From: Rhopalosiphum padi
Lineage: Eukaryota; Arthropoda; Insecta; Hemiptera; Aphididae
Length of the DNA stretch: 64,000 nucleotides
Direction of reading: 5' to 3'
NCBI RefSeq assembly: GCF_020882245.1
Contig: NC_083597.1
Span: forward strand, 91,862,152-91,926,151
The first letter of the stretch is position 1. Each line of letters opens with the position of its first letter. The translations under genes and the position numbers were made by a program. Below the pieces are notes generated by a model. That model had not been told where the DNA came from. It worked only from the letters and a program-made list of their open reading frames with translations, and ran no database searches. Shown one piece after another: positions 13,616 to 27,634 of this stretch.

Positions 13616-15842
13616 ACGAATTTTAGATATTAAATTCAGTATTGAAAATCTCGAAAACAAAACAAAATATTTATGTAAATATTAAATATGATATTTAATA
13701 TTAACAATATAAACAAAAATTCAATATATTGCACGTGTATTGTTTTTTCGAAGCCAAAGTGCGCAGTTTTAAGTTTTAATGGTTTTTTTTTTCATTTGCC
13801 GTAAACGTGTTGTGTATATTGAACAACGTGTTCCAAACATGCAAAATTAACTCACTTAAACTCCTAAAACTAGGCTATTACCATATAAACTTTTATAGCG
13901 GTCGGCCAAGAGGAGGTTAAAAAAAATATCATCTAACATTTTCATGACAAAATATCAAAAGAAAGCTTACAAAATAGCCCCTTTTGCACTGTCAATTTAT
14001 TATTTTTAAAATTGTATTTTCTCAAAAATCAATAAAATATCATCTTCAATCAATATGTATTTATAATATTATCATTTCTCCCTGGATACTTTTCGTTAGC
14101 TATTATCACGCACGTATTACATTATAATATTTTGCAAGTATGATGCAAATTTCAAAATTTAAACGGTCTTTTTGTTAATTATATATTATAATCTTCGTAA
14201 ACCGAAAAGGATTACCGAATAATATAGGTTTTTAAAAAAAAAAGATAGCCCAAACGAGAGCTCTTCAAAACATTTTATGACTTGGGGACGGAGATATGGA
14301 GATAGGGATCAATTCACAAGCATCACAATGTGGAGATGAAACCAAATAATTTATTCCACGGAAACCAACCTTGCGGGGTGGCAAAGAAAATAATGATTGA
14401 AAGATGAGAGAAGAGTAGAACTGGCGAGCATTCGACTTTGCGAAATATGGTAAACAGATTCAGCACATTGTTATACTGCGCGTACTATGGATTTTATATA
14501 AAAAAAAACATTTTATAATATGCGTCGAACATACTCGCAGCGACGAATGTATTTGATTACGGAATGAGAGTAATTACATCAGTGCGCAAATACAGCGTAC
14601 CTAACCGTCAAACATTTTTCGTATGTAGTAATTTCATTTACATTGCGGGCGTGATATTTTCGCAATGAAACGAGTTCTCCTTCTCCGATACGAGGAATTA
14701 TGACTTGATTTATTTTTCAAATTTTCAAAACGTCGAATACCTATATAGTATAAAACATTATGTATAACATAGTAGGTACAGACGTAATTTGTTTCACCCG
14801 GCAACTCGTGAGACTATATTATAATATAATACGTCATACACATTGCAACGAAAAAAAAAAACAATTTTTGACAGTATTATACACACCATCTCCGCATCGT
14901 TAACATATCGTTTTGAATTCATATTCTATTTCTAAATATAAATTTATTATAGTACATTTTATTGTATAAAATTACTATAAATAAAAAAATGTGAAAAGGC
15001 TCATAAAAAATATTGTTAACAGTGTTTCCTGGATATTTTAATTTATATTTTAACGTATACGGTAGTCGGCTGTTTACAATAGTTCCAATACATTAAGAAA
15101 TATAAAATTATAAAACAGCGATTTATTCCTCTCGAGATTACTTTTAAACATAATTTTTTTCTTTTGTCATGCACACCAACTCGGAGTCATAATAATTTAT
15201 GAGTCACTATTTAGTGTCACTGTACTATCGTTATTTATGTTATAAGCTTACATGGATAAAAATGTTTACATACTTATTTTTAATGTGTTTTTCTAAAGCT
15301 CCCAAATGTTATTATAAAATTTTTCACATAGTATACAAGGTGATTATTTAACAGTAATCTCTTTATTATTATTATTATTTCCGTTACATAATTTGAAGCT
15401 GTAACAAAACAATATTTTTGAAAATAATTTTAATCATTATTATTTTGATATTATTGTTTAAACTATAATGTATTTTTTATTTAGTTTTTAATTATTTTGG
15501 GACAAAATATTTTTCAGATAATTATAATAAGTTCATATAAATTGAATTTTGAACAAGTAGCTAATTAGTTAGTTAAAAATTGCCATTTAAAAATTTAAGT
15601 AAATGACTGAAGCGGTTTGGCTTATAAGATATTTTGTATAATGCTGCTACTACTACTATTACATCTGCTCTAATATTATTTAAAATGTTATTGTTATTTT
15701 TATTGTTAATTCACAAAAAATAATATGATTAGGAATATTAAATTTAAAATGTGTGATATTACTCAAAAAAAGCAAACAATTAAAAATAATGGTTTTTAGC
15801 ATTTTGACCAGAATTATAATATTATTACGAATAAAATACTGG

Positions 15843-16060
15843 TTTTTTTTATTCAAAGACGTTTATTGAGTATTTACAATTTATACAGAGTTTGTACAAT
15901 GAGTAAATTGGAGGGAGTTAACAATTATAGGGCGGCGAAAGGGAAGCTCACATTAAAGAAATCTGTACAACGATTTTAAGTAGTAGAAGTGTTGGAGATT
16001 TACAAGGTGTTGAGGAGGTCTCTTGACCATTTTCAGTTGAGTCACCTTGTTGAAACTACT
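15843..16060 (-). mobile_element. Retroposon (LINE-like) 3' end with poly(A) tail
   Basis: Read on the minus strand, the segment runs through a pyrimidine-rich, moderately GC-rich 3'-UTR-like region (GAGCTTCCCTTTCGCCGCCC near 15940). It then reads ATAAATTGTAAATACTCAAT and AATAAACGTCTTTGAATAAAAAAAA at 15843-15866. It contains two AATAAA signals directly before a short A-tract. This arrangement, standing out in composition from the surrounding sequence, is what a 5'-truncated non-LTR retrotransposon or processed transcript leaves. The 5' boundary near 16060 is approximate. The family is not assigned. Confidence 0.5.
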
Positions 16061-17899
16061 AGATAAAACAATAGTTTGAATATACACACACATTAATTTT
16101 GAGTAATGGTTAATGGTTAGCTTTGTCGAATAAATTTGATCGAAAAAACGAAACAGTTCTTTTAAAATTTTAGAATAATTATAATCTTTACTGAACCTTT
16201 TTAAGATTTATAAAAATAACATTCAAAACTAATTTGAAAGCATAAATAAAGCATTTTACAACACTCCGAAATCGAAGAAATATCGTAATAAACTATTCAC
16301 ATTTACTAATTGCTTATATAAACAAAAGTAGATGTATATGTTTTATAAAAAATAAAATTAATTGATATAAAAAATAATGTGTTACATAATATTGAATATA
16401 AGGTTAAAATATAATTACTGCATTAATTTTCACGGACGTCAATAAAAATATATACTTTTCTGAGGATGGCCGAAAATTCAGAAATTAATATTAAAAAATA
16501 AATATATCGAAATGAAGTAATAGGTATGTAATTTTATGTTTGTATACTGAATTTATGAATATACTTTATTATAAAAATAAACTTAAAATACTTAAAATAA
16601 AAACAAGGACTAGACTTTACAACATTATCATCTTATAATTTTAAAATTAATATAACATTTAATACGATGAAAATTAATTTTAAATTTAATCAAAAAAAGT
16701 TAGGATTAAAATTATATCAAATTAAATTTGTGTATAATAAAAAATATATATATTTACTGAAAACGCCCAGGAAATGTCATGAAAACATTTAATTTCTAAT
16801 TGAATTATAAGATTTTAACGAAAAAACATTCGTGCCATGGTACAAGTCTGGTTAATAAGTCTAACGAAGATACACATTATAATTTAATTTGAACTTTTGA
16901 AATTTCTAAGGACCGAACGTGTTTTCTCCCCCTTCTTTAGTTGCAAGTTTATCTCTCGACATACATTAGTTGGTACTGGCGAGAGGGACGTTTTGTTTAT
17001 GAATACGAGCACAGATAAATTTCATTTGCGACATATTCAATTTGGCGTAGACAATAAACGAAGGCGAAGAAGACGGCGTTTGTAAAGGTCCATGGAGACG
17101 GAGGCAATAATGAATGTTCGGACACGTAATTTTGAGAGTTTTCCCGAGAAGGAAAAAGGTAGTTTACACTGGAGTTTAAAAGATTAATTAAAATTAAAAT
17201 ATTCGTAAACATCGAACAAATATATTCAAGTTATCATAGTGTTAAGAATTGTAAGTGCAACCACATTAAACAGTTAAAAATTTAGCCAGTAATAAATTTA
17301 ATAAATAAAAATATTAAAATATTCAGTTTAAAAAAAATTTTAAAAAAATTGTCTTATTTAAATATACTATAATATATGATTCGTTAATATATGGACTTGG
17401 TTAGATAAATTATATCTACGTGAAAATTACAATTTAATAGGTAAGCATTGGAAATACATTTAACGACATAATATACGGTTTATTGTGAGTATACCTACTA
17501 TAATAGTGAAATATCAAGAAATTATTTTCAAATATTTATATACTATACAAAAGAATATAATATACATTGTTGTTAAATAACAGAGAGTACCTGTTCAAAA
17601 TATCGAATACCAACAAATAAAGATTGTATAAGTACTTACTGAAAAGAACGTCGCGATTAATAATATAATTATTATAAGAAGGACATTGACATTAAAACGT
17701 ATTGAAATCTCCTGGTACTTACAAAAGTTGGGGAACGCAGTTTATCGAGCTGTCTCCCTGCGAATGATCAACCGTCAATCGAAAAATTACCAATTAGTCA
17801 TCAATGATGAGTTGTCGGGACACGTTAATATCCATCTTTTTATCAGAATGTGAGTGAACACATTACCTGTATACTGTATATTTATAATGAGAGAGAGAT

Positions 17900-18240
17900 A
17901 CGATATACGTGCGTATGCATAGAGTTATATTGAATTATCGCCTAGGCAGCCGCTGCCACACCGCTGTAATTCCATTGTCGGTGGGTAATGGCAGAATCAC
18001 TTTTGGCCTCCCCGTCACCACCGCAATATTATTTTCAAGTAATACCTGCAGCGAGTTTTCGGCAAAAAGCTATATAATGAGATTTGTCTCGGTCCTAAGC
18101 CGTCACACACGGGGGAGTAGAGTTCGCCCCCCCCCCGAAGCACACCACTACCACTCCGGAGATCCAAGAATGATGCACAGACTATAAGCGCATTGCCGAG
18201 CAGTGCACGGACGAGGGGTTATAATGCTCTGGGGAACTCA
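17900..18240. other. GC-richer island with 10-bp C run
   Basis: A CpG-containing block with a C10 homopolymer at 18127-18136. Open frames through it (17909-18187) carry no recognisable motif. Confidence 0.3.
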
Positions 18241-19189
18241 AAATCCCTCTTTTCGCATCGAATCCGATACGGAAATGTTGCGATTAAATTAAAAACACGC
18301 GAAATATGTTTTGTGAATTATTCAAAGCAATATAATGTACGTGGTTGTCAGTGCAGGCGCGATGCAGTCCTTGCACATGTATAAGGTAAACGTTAATACG
18401 AAACCGGATTTATAGTGTTGTCGTTGTGTACAATGCATTTGTGGGCCAAAGTACAACTTTCCATCGAATGTCAAACGGTAAAAACATTCAGCTTTTGAAT
18501 AATAAATAAACGCGATAACCGGGTGATTTTATTTTTAATAGTAGTATGAAAAACCACTATGGTTTTCAGTTTTTTCGGCTGATTGCGTTGTTTTTGAAAT
18601 GCACAAAGAGAAGATGGTGCATTCGAGCGAAAACAGTATTAATATTTAACGGGTTTTACGACGGCACAAGCATAAAACAAAATAAAAAAAAGGTATGCCA
18701 TCCCTAGGGGGCTTACAGCGTGATGCCAAAAACCCATTTTTACTATTTCCGAATGCCATCTTTCAACCGGTACTGAACACGTTATGTCAGGTTTTAGACA
18801 GGTCCTATTATTACGGATATGAATAAGACACAACGCAAAAACCACCGCCACCGCGGTAATAAATTATTCAATTTATGTCATTATATTAATACGCATGTAG
18901 AGGTTTTTATAATAATATAAGAACGCAGTTCTGAACACGAAACATTTGTCTATATTTTGGGACCACACGTGGTAAATGTATAGAGAAATCAACAAACTAT
19001 ATTATATTACGCTTAAACGATTTGCATATCGTAAATCAGAAATGTTAGGTACCGAATAAACTTTGAAACAAACGTTTTATGACTAATATATAATAAAGTT
19101 GGATAATTAGTCGAAATTTTCGTGCATAACAATATAAGTATAGGTAATAGGTAATTAGTTGTTTCGGGAAACTTTAAGTCACACACATA

Positions 19190-19910
19190 TATACCTACGA
19201 CGCGGGGAAAAGTGAGAGGGAGATAGCTATTTATACGGTGCGAGAATGCGAAAATCAGGCGGAAAGAGAGCGAGAGAAGAGAGAGATAGTCTAGTTAATA
19301 CCGTCCGAATTTATGATACACGGCGTAAACCGACCGTTATTTCAGATTTTCGAGAATTTGCTGAATTTGAATTATTCTACTGGAAATTATTATATTATAC
19401 TTATACGGCGAAGCTCTTGTAGTGGAAGTTATAGGACCCCGGCGTGCTTACAAGTACTCAGCGCCCGGTTAGCCGAGGGAGGGGTTGGGTCGCGTACATC
19501 CGGTTCGGACGCGGTATACAGAGTACAAATATAGTGTTGTATCCAACACCTATATAGGCATTTATGTATATATATATAATATATATATTGCACCGCGACC
19601 GATTAAACGCAATCAGGTTAAAAGGCAAGCGCGGTGGTTAATTTGCGGCTGTTGGACGGGCGGGATGGGTGACCGCCTTGCTTGTGTTCTCCGGCGACCA
19701 CGCCTCGTCGTTCCATCCCGATATAATAATATAAACTACATCAAACCGAATAAAGGATATAAATCCGACGGTGGATCGTGGTGATTTACGCGGTAACGCC
19801 TTTTGCGAGTACGCCACATGTCCAAGCTCGGCGACAAAATCGACAGACACGACAGTCTCTGTGCCGACGGCATAACTGACCGGCGACTCATGTAGCCAAT
19901 ACCACATAAA
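19190..19910. other. CpG-containing GC-richer island with GAGA-rich start
   Basis: It begins with GAGAGGGAGATAG and GAAAGAGAGCGAGAGAAG. It continues through CpG-rich text (GGACGGGCGGGATGGGTGAC, CTCCGGCGACCACGCCTCGT). Among the intronic islands it is one of the longest. No exon, tRNA or known RNA was recognised. A cis-regulatory module or an internal promoter are candidates. Confidence 0.3.
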
Positions 19911-22269
19911 AAGTGTGCGGACAGTGAATCCTTATCAATATTGCTATTATATTATCATGTTTCGGTCAATATAAAAAACGCACGATCGAGTGGACCAACG
20001 CCACATGTATTAACATTCGTTCGTTAGTAATGCGGAAAAAACCTCCGAGAATTGTAAACCAATGCCCAATAGCCGGTAACATTAGTTTTAGTCGAGATGG
20101 CCCATTATAATTGTTTTACCTCGCGTAAGCACACGATTTACAATGGCTGCACAGTATAGAATATTAATAAAACCGGCGAACACCGTAATATTATATACAT
20201 CGTTCAAAAGGATGAAAAGCACTTTGTGGGACCCCCAACAAATTTACGGTTTTACACATAATACGCTGACCACTGTAGTATTGAAACAAGGCGAAAACTC
20301 ATCCTATGAAAATTTAATCGCTATCGTTTACATGTTTCACATTAATTCCACCAATGCCCTGGTGTATATGTGGATTATGTATACGCAAATTCATTAAAAT
20401 TAAAATGATTACGAAGACGTTAAAACTATTAGTTGTTTTCCAATATACCTACGTCATTATCTCGTTGTTCAAAAAAAGCAAATATTTACATCGAACAGTA
20501 AATTTAATTATTTGAAATGCGGACGTCATAGTCAGACATACACGAGAACGTTTTTCGTTCGAATTATAGCAGTTACATACAGGATATACCGTGAAATAGA
20601 AAAAATAGGTCAACGTTAACCGTTTCAGACTTAATAAAATTTTGAGTTTAAAATACGAGTATGTTAGAGAAAAAAAATTCAATTTTATTAGGAAAATACT
20701 TACTTGTAGGGCCGTATTTTCTTTAATAATTTTAATAAATCAAAAGTCTCTATATTATAAATCTCATGAATTAAAACGAGTGAACTAATATTATTTTTGT
20801 AAATACACATTATTATATTATTTAAATGGTTAGATAAGTAATACGGTAAGCTAATACTATACAAAATGATTTATCTGTCATCCGTTTTAAGTTATTTTGC
20901 AATTAGGTAATAAATAAATAAAATTTGTCTTTACAAAATGATACTCTGTGATTTTTATTTATGTTCTATAATTAAAAGAAATTTGTGCTCGCATTCCTTT
21001 GAAGGATTAGTTCTTGTAAATAATTTATTTTTGAGTTTTACTGACTCGAATCACTCGCAAAATCAACAGCGTATTAAGTAAATTATATATAAATTCGAGG
21101 AGTAAGAAATGTTTTCTCATTAACACTGAGATATCAGTTTCTGAAGAACGCCAGTATATAGAATCAAACGGAATTTACATTAAACACGACATTTCCAATT
21201 AAAACCATCGGACGACCAAAACATCTGGCCAACTTTCTAATTAACAGGACCTTTATTTTTCTCTGTAAAACATGTTACGAACGTTAACTTCAGTAATTTA
21301 TCGTTTTGCTTTTACTCAATTAAAAAAAAAAAAAAAAACGAACTTCTAAAACGACAAAAGAAAAAATCTATTGAATGTGAAAAACACAACACCTACTGGC
21401 TCATGGTGACCTTTATTCTTTTTATTATTAAAAAACTTTACTCAGTCAAAAACAAACTTTTATATTTAAATAAGTTTTTTTTAATTATCGGATTTTCTTT
21501 CACATTTCACTCGCTCTATCCCTTTACTTTTAATGTCCTTAAAACGTATATATTGTTACGATTGTGTAATATAGGGATGATTTACCGTCTTGTCCGATAA
21601 CATCTAAGCATTAAACGTTTGTGAGTTTTTTCAATTAAAATATTTTTGGGTATATGATTTGAAAAAATTGATCATGGATCACGCTATTATAAATATAAAA
21701 TTTAAGTACGTGCAGTTCAATGTTTATAGTGTTATAACATTATTGTCAGTCAAAATTATTTCAAGTGGTAAGTACATATTGTTACCACATAGTTGCGTAA
21801 ATATGTAAAGATTTATAAATAATAATATGGTTATTTTTCATTTTTTTTTTTTTTTTATGAGATTTAATTCTATAGTATACCATTATTTTGTATATTTGAT
21901 TAATTAAGATAATATGAAAATATTGTTTTTAAAAAAAATAGTAAAATTTATTAAAGAATAAAAAGTTTTACCAAATCGTTGGTAATTCGTTGTTTAGTTA
22001 ATGGCGGTCACGAGTTCCACTACATTTACCAGCTAGGATTTTCAGCCCCCACTCTACTCATATTTTTATGCGCAAAAATAGTAACCAGAAGTCGAGTATT
22101 TTGAATAAAGTAAAAAAAAAAAAACCGGAAGAATAGCAAACGAGATCGTCGGCAGTATCTTTTTGAATAATGTTGTCCATACCATCTGCTGAATGTTAAA
22201 CAGCCGTCATCGTATGAAATACAACGTTATTTGTATTTATATATTTCACTGTGAAAATTATTATTGTTT

Positions 22270-22810
22270 TTTTTTTACATTTCGGGGATAACGGGAAAGA
22301 GGAAATTAACCCTGTTTTCAGTGGGGTGTATTTTTCTGTTTATTCGTTTCGGGAAAAATTCAAAACTGCAGTCAATTTTCGTATGGCCTCCGATATTACG
22401 ATCTGGGTTAAAAACGCCGCCAAATTTGAATATACGAGCCGCCCTACCCCTTGTCACTTCGCCGTAATTGCGTGACTGCTGCCTGCTATCGTCTACGAAT
22501 ATAAAATACAATAATGATAATAATTATTATTATTATGCTTGGGTTTTCGGTATCATTTCGCCCCATTCCGCTGTACAAGACCTACTGGGAAACATTGCGA
22601 AACAAATAGAGGTAGTGGTAATAATTATGTAAGCTAAATCTACGGGCCACACGAAGGTATCATTCATGCATACCCGCCGGCCGCCGCAAGGGTCGCGCGT
22701 GTTTTGCCGACACGGATGTGCCCGTTTTGCCTGATCAACACGCCTAATACGACAGGTTATTACCATAATAATATTATGTACCCGGCTCTGCGGACGGCCG
22801 TTCCACCTGT
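22270..22810. other. GC-richer island, nothing identified
   Basis: This block has CpGs (CCCGCCGGCCGCCGCAAGG near 22674-22690, CTCTGCGGACGGCCGTTCC near 22785). Three overlapping open frames at 22251-22511 are mutual shadows with no motif. Confidence 0.3.
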
Positions 22811-23046
22811 ATTATTTTGATTTCGTTAATGGTATCGTCTTAACTATCGCTGTCCGGTAAAAAACATTTCGTGATTTCTCAACAAAAGTATATAAATATT
22901 ATGTATCACGCGCATACGACCTATGATATTGCGCCGTGCTAATATTAAATGCATGTTATTATGTATAATTTATCCAAAATTAAAATCTAAAATATGTAAA
23001 TGGCATGAAACGCGCATTGGATACGAAAGTATTTTGTCGACCGGCG

Positions 23047-23075
23047 TATCATTAAAATATAATATTTTAATGATA
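23047..23075. repeat. Perfect inverted repeat, 14-bp arms, 1-bp spacer
   Basis: TATCATTAAAATAT, a single A, then ATATTTTAATGATA. The arms are exactly complementary, which is longer than the ubiquitous short TATA palindromes of the region. Confidence 0.8.
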
Positions 23076-23981
23076 TAGAAATAAACTGTTTGTTTATATA
23101 CGTGCAATTTTCTCGAAAACTAATACCACAAATAACTATGAAACCATACGAGTGGAAAATTGGCGAAGACGGGGAGAATAAAATATAATATCACTTTTGA
23201 AACTACTATGGATAACAAATTTAAAATACTTAAAGTAAACATCAAACGGTCTATTGAATTGGTAGGTACCTCACTATTATTTTATTTTTACCAAAGACCA
23301 TTGCGATACAGATAGCAATGAAACAGGTTGAATTGAAATTTGCATTCGGTTATAGTTGATCAAATGGCGTGGAAACTGTTGTTGAGCAAATTCAATTTCC
23401 CTCCATTCGTTTAAAAAGCAAACGAAAATACTTTAAATGTGCATGCATATTCGAATACAAACAGTTTTTTTTTATTGGTATTGAAGATGGTATAATACTT
23501 CAAAAGTCCCAATTAAGATAGGCCTCAATTACACTTAGGCAAAGTTTGGGTTAAATTCGTTGGAAATTCACTTTTTATATTACGTTAACCACATTTAACG
23601 GTAACTCAAGAATAGTTTTCAATGATAGACATACTTGACAGATTTTGAATGGTTGATTTATGAAATCATAAGATCCGTAACCTGAAGTGAATCATAAAAA
23701 TTACGTGAATCCAAAACTTGGAGTGCCGGGCAGGTGTCGGACAAAAAGTCTACATAGTTTCTCAAGTATTTATAATAGGTCAGGTTGCCGAACTATCAAC
23801 GACACGCATACCTTGGCTGATTAATAGTTCAGCGAAGGACTTACATAAGAACTATACCGAAAGTGGTAGAGGGACGATGTTGTAAATTATCTGAAACGTT
23901 TTTGCCGAAACAAAAGTTTACCGTTGTTACCGGTGGAATAAACTCGTCAAAACTTTCATACAACGATCGCCATATTTTTCT

Positions 23982-24055
23982 TAAATAAATAAATAAATAA
24001 ATGCTCAAACTTTTTCCGAGGGGTGAGATTTGAACCGGAAGGATGTTAATAAAGT
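23982..24055 (-). mobile_element. Possible SINE-like tail with (ATTT)n repeat
   Basis: On the minus strand a short body containing GGTTCAAATCTC, which resembles a tRNA-type polymerase III B box, is followed by ACCCCTCGGAAAAAGTTTGAGC. It then runs into a clean (ATTT)n run, seen on the plus strand as (AAAT)n at 23982-24003. A B box upstream of a tetranucleotide tail is typical of tRNA-derived SINEs or of LINE 3' ends. I cannot find a convincing A box or a T-stem, so it is not a functional tRNA. The identity is uncertain. Confidence 0.3.
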
Positions 24056-24061
24056 GTTTTG

Positions 24062-24092
24062 ATAATAATAGTAATAATAATAATAATAATAA
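24062..24092. repeat. (AAT)n-like trinucleotide repeat
   Basis: ATA/AAT trinucleotides with one GTA interruption and a degenerate AAAAAT end. It lies just beyond the SINE-like body at 23982-24055. Confidence 0.85.
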
Positions 24093-27000
24093 AAATAAAA
24101 TACATTTTAAATTAACAGTTAACACATAGACCCTTGTACGTGCTATTAGTTGCATAGATATCTGTGCCAAATAAGTTTACGGGAAAGTGTTCGACATATC
24201 GTTTAGTAACGCCCAAACAAATTAAATTAAGACTGCACTTGGTCTTGGAAATACAAAAATGCCTAACTTTGTAGTATTTTATCACTAACATTCAAAGTTT
24301 TGAACTGTTTTGTATATGAAAACGTAATGTCTATTCTTGAAAGAAACGTTTATTTCGGTATAGCACGGCAGGTGAATGTATAGGTATTTGCATATTTTAT
24401 ATAATCCAGGCTTAGCAATTTAAACTTTACAAAAAATCGTATTTTAGGGTGGGAGAAAGTGTATTAACGGACAAAAAAAACTCAACAGTCACAATACTAA
24501 TGAAATACAAATATTTTATATAAGTGTCAATAGTTTTGGGATGAAAAATTCTTAAGTACTATGGAAATTAAACTTTTTTCAATATACAATTAGCTAATCC
24601 TTTCACTTAGGAAGAAATGTTTATTAAAGTTGTATCTCTGTATGTTCAGATCCAAAAGGCTTGTTTATGCAAAACCTGCATATAAGCCGGATCAAAATAA
24701 TTTTATTAACTATTTTAACTATTTGATTTTGTAGTTTTATATTCTGATTTGCTATAGTATTCTATAGTAAATTTCGTATGATTTTAAATTTAATTGTTTT
24801 ATTAAATATTACACAAAATGGTACTTTAAAATTTTAAATATGGTCAAAATATATATTGTTAAAAAACAGGAAATAAACGTAACTACACTTTTGTAGTTAA
24901 GCAAAGTTTGAGTGCACAAAAATAAGGATCTAGATAATTCCGAGAATTAGCATATCAATGCATTTAAAAAAACTGTTGTGTCTACAGTCGTAAAGAAATT
25001 GTATAAGATTTTGAATAAAAAATCCAATATGAATGTATTGCATGAGATTCATTTAAACATATTATAGCATATTAAACAATATGAAAATTACTATAAATAA
25101 TAGTCGACTAAGATTAGAATAAAATAATATTTATACGTACGTAATAAATAAAAATACGTAAATAAAAGTCAAATTATATGATTTATAGTGATATAAAAAT
25201 AAAATATAAAAAGTAAAATATTATACAGATTCACAACATTTTAAATTTTACTGCATTATAATTAAGCAAATATTTACCTTATACTACCATATTTTTTGGT
25301 ATTTTAGGATAAAATGCAGATTACATTGAATTCGTTTTTTGATCGTTAAATATTTTGATTTGATATAGATATAGATTTTAAATGAGTGCAGTATAACACT
25401 ATTATAATAAACAGGTCACAGATGTATACTTTGGAGAAAATGTTGTAATAATTTAGAAGAAGTCAATGAAATTAAGTGGCACGTTTGAACAAATAATAAA
25501 TAATAGTTTATAAATATTGCAAACAACACATTTCATGAGGATATAAATATCGACTTAAATATTATATTATTTTTATATCGCCATATGTATACAATATGAT
25601 GTGCACTGTGATTTTTTAAAATAAATTAATATGTATAGTGTATACCACAGATATGAATGAATTAATTTAAAAATGTCTGCCAATCTATTAAAAAATAAGT
25701 AAAAATTATTTTATGAAATATAATAGTGTAACAAAACAAAAAAGTTGTTCAAAAATATTTGCTTTTAAAAAGTTTAAGTGAAGTTTCAAATCCCGTGTGT
25801 ACTAAGGGTAAATTTGACATCAATAATGGACGTCACAATGAATAAAAAAAAAAAGCTTCCTGACATTTATTTCTCGTCAATTACAGTACGCTTTTTTTGC
25901 GTGTGTGCTTTTGACGCTAGATACACACTAGTTTGCCACACGGAAACCGTTTTCCGGACGTGAATCGACTGTGAATACCTATATAATATACACGTATAAT
26001 ATAAAAATCTATTCTGCGATCTGGTCACGAACGTTAAAAATTATCGTACAGGGTGTATATGGGTGTCAAAAATGCCGGGCCTAAGGGGTTCGTGTGTTGT
26101 TTCTTTTCCTTTTTCTTTGACCAACACGGAACCTTCAAAAATGCCAAAACGCGTGTTTTGTACGAAAACTTCATATTCAGTTACACTATATAAAGGGCTC
26201 GTCAATGTCAGTCGGTGAGGTAAAGACGACGTATGAACCAAAAGAAAAATAATACAGCTCGATTACCCACAATATTTTTATGTTTCAAGTCTCAAATGAT
26301 TTTATAGTAGGTTTGTAATTTTCAACAAAAGATATTTATAGTCAATTAAAATAAATAATCGTAATCCTCTATAGATTTAGTTGACGGCATTCTTTTAGTA
26401 TTGTTTAAAGTGCATAATAACATTTTCAAGAAATTATGAAGCCAGCAGTCTGATTCCAAATATTATGGAGAAAAATTAGATTTAATACGTTCGTTAATTT
26501 ATTATAATATTTCTATCATAACCATTCAATTGTAATCATTTAGTTTTCCAAATACGTTTTATCATTTCGTTTTTGTCCAATTAGGCGAATTACATTATGA
26601 TTTTGTAAAGACAAACGTCTTCAAACTTAATATTGAACAAACTTATTATAATATAATTAGATTTATGCAAGGATACAATGTTAAATAATTGTGCTATGTG
26701 TATAATAATGGGAAAAACTATAGAGACCTTGGTATGTTTCCCAATCCAAATTAAACGTCGATTGTCGTAAGCTGGTCGAATAGTTTCTTGGTCAAGTTTA
26801 GTTTTATAGAACCTTTTTTATTGGTTGTAGCTATAATTTGATAATTTATTTTAGTCAGTGAATAACTGTTAGAAAATAACATAATATTATAATATATCCG
26901 CCGCTCGATACACCCATGGAAAAGTTCTGTTATACGCCATTATTACGTTGTGTATAGGTACTTGCGTGTTCGTTTATGCACAACATTATAAACTGCATTT

Positions 27001-27561
27001 CTCATTTTAAAATAATATCACTTAATGTTTTAATTTCATAACTTTTAAAGACAGTACTGCCATCAACATTACAAAATAATTAATAACGCATAAAACTTAG
27101 TCATTTTTATGGAGTTTGATTCTATTTAAAATAAATTTATAACAATGCTACGTATTAATAATAACGCGCATTTCGTATAACGCAGCATCTGTTTGAATTA
27201 TACAGGAATGAAGTAGGAAATATCATTCCTGATGAAGTCGACTCGTAAAATTTAAATAGTAATTAATTTTCACGTTGGCTTTGTTTTATTTTATAATTGA
27301 TTTAATTAGTCAAACCATTTTAAGGTCAGCATAATAAAAAAATGAATAAAAATATTTCTCTATATATAGTATAATAAAACTGCATTTTTTCATTATGCTT
27401 GGATTTTATTGAATATAATAATATTATATTTTATCCGTATTACGTCCATTCATCGTCCAATTGATTTGTACGACTTGTTATTCTTTTCCTTCTAAAATAC
27501 ATTTCTAGGAGGGATACTGAGACCGTATCAGCAGTACTCTGGTTCCAATATCTACTCTATT

Positions 27562-27584
27562 AATATATATATATATATATATAT
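27562..27584. repeat. (TA)n microsatellite
   Basis: Alternating AT dinucleotides over about 23 bp, directly upstream (plus-strand sense) of the 27.63-28.14 kb GC-richer island. Confidence 0.9.
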
Positions 27585-27634
27585 TTAAGTATAATATCCT
27601 AGTGGCAATGTTGACGATAATATTCGAAACGGTT

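Noticed and set aside
24028..24055. tRNA gene, suggested by GGTTCAAATC
   Set aside because: The T-stem does not pair, no A box lies at the right distance and there is no acceptor stem; kept only as a SINE-like hint.
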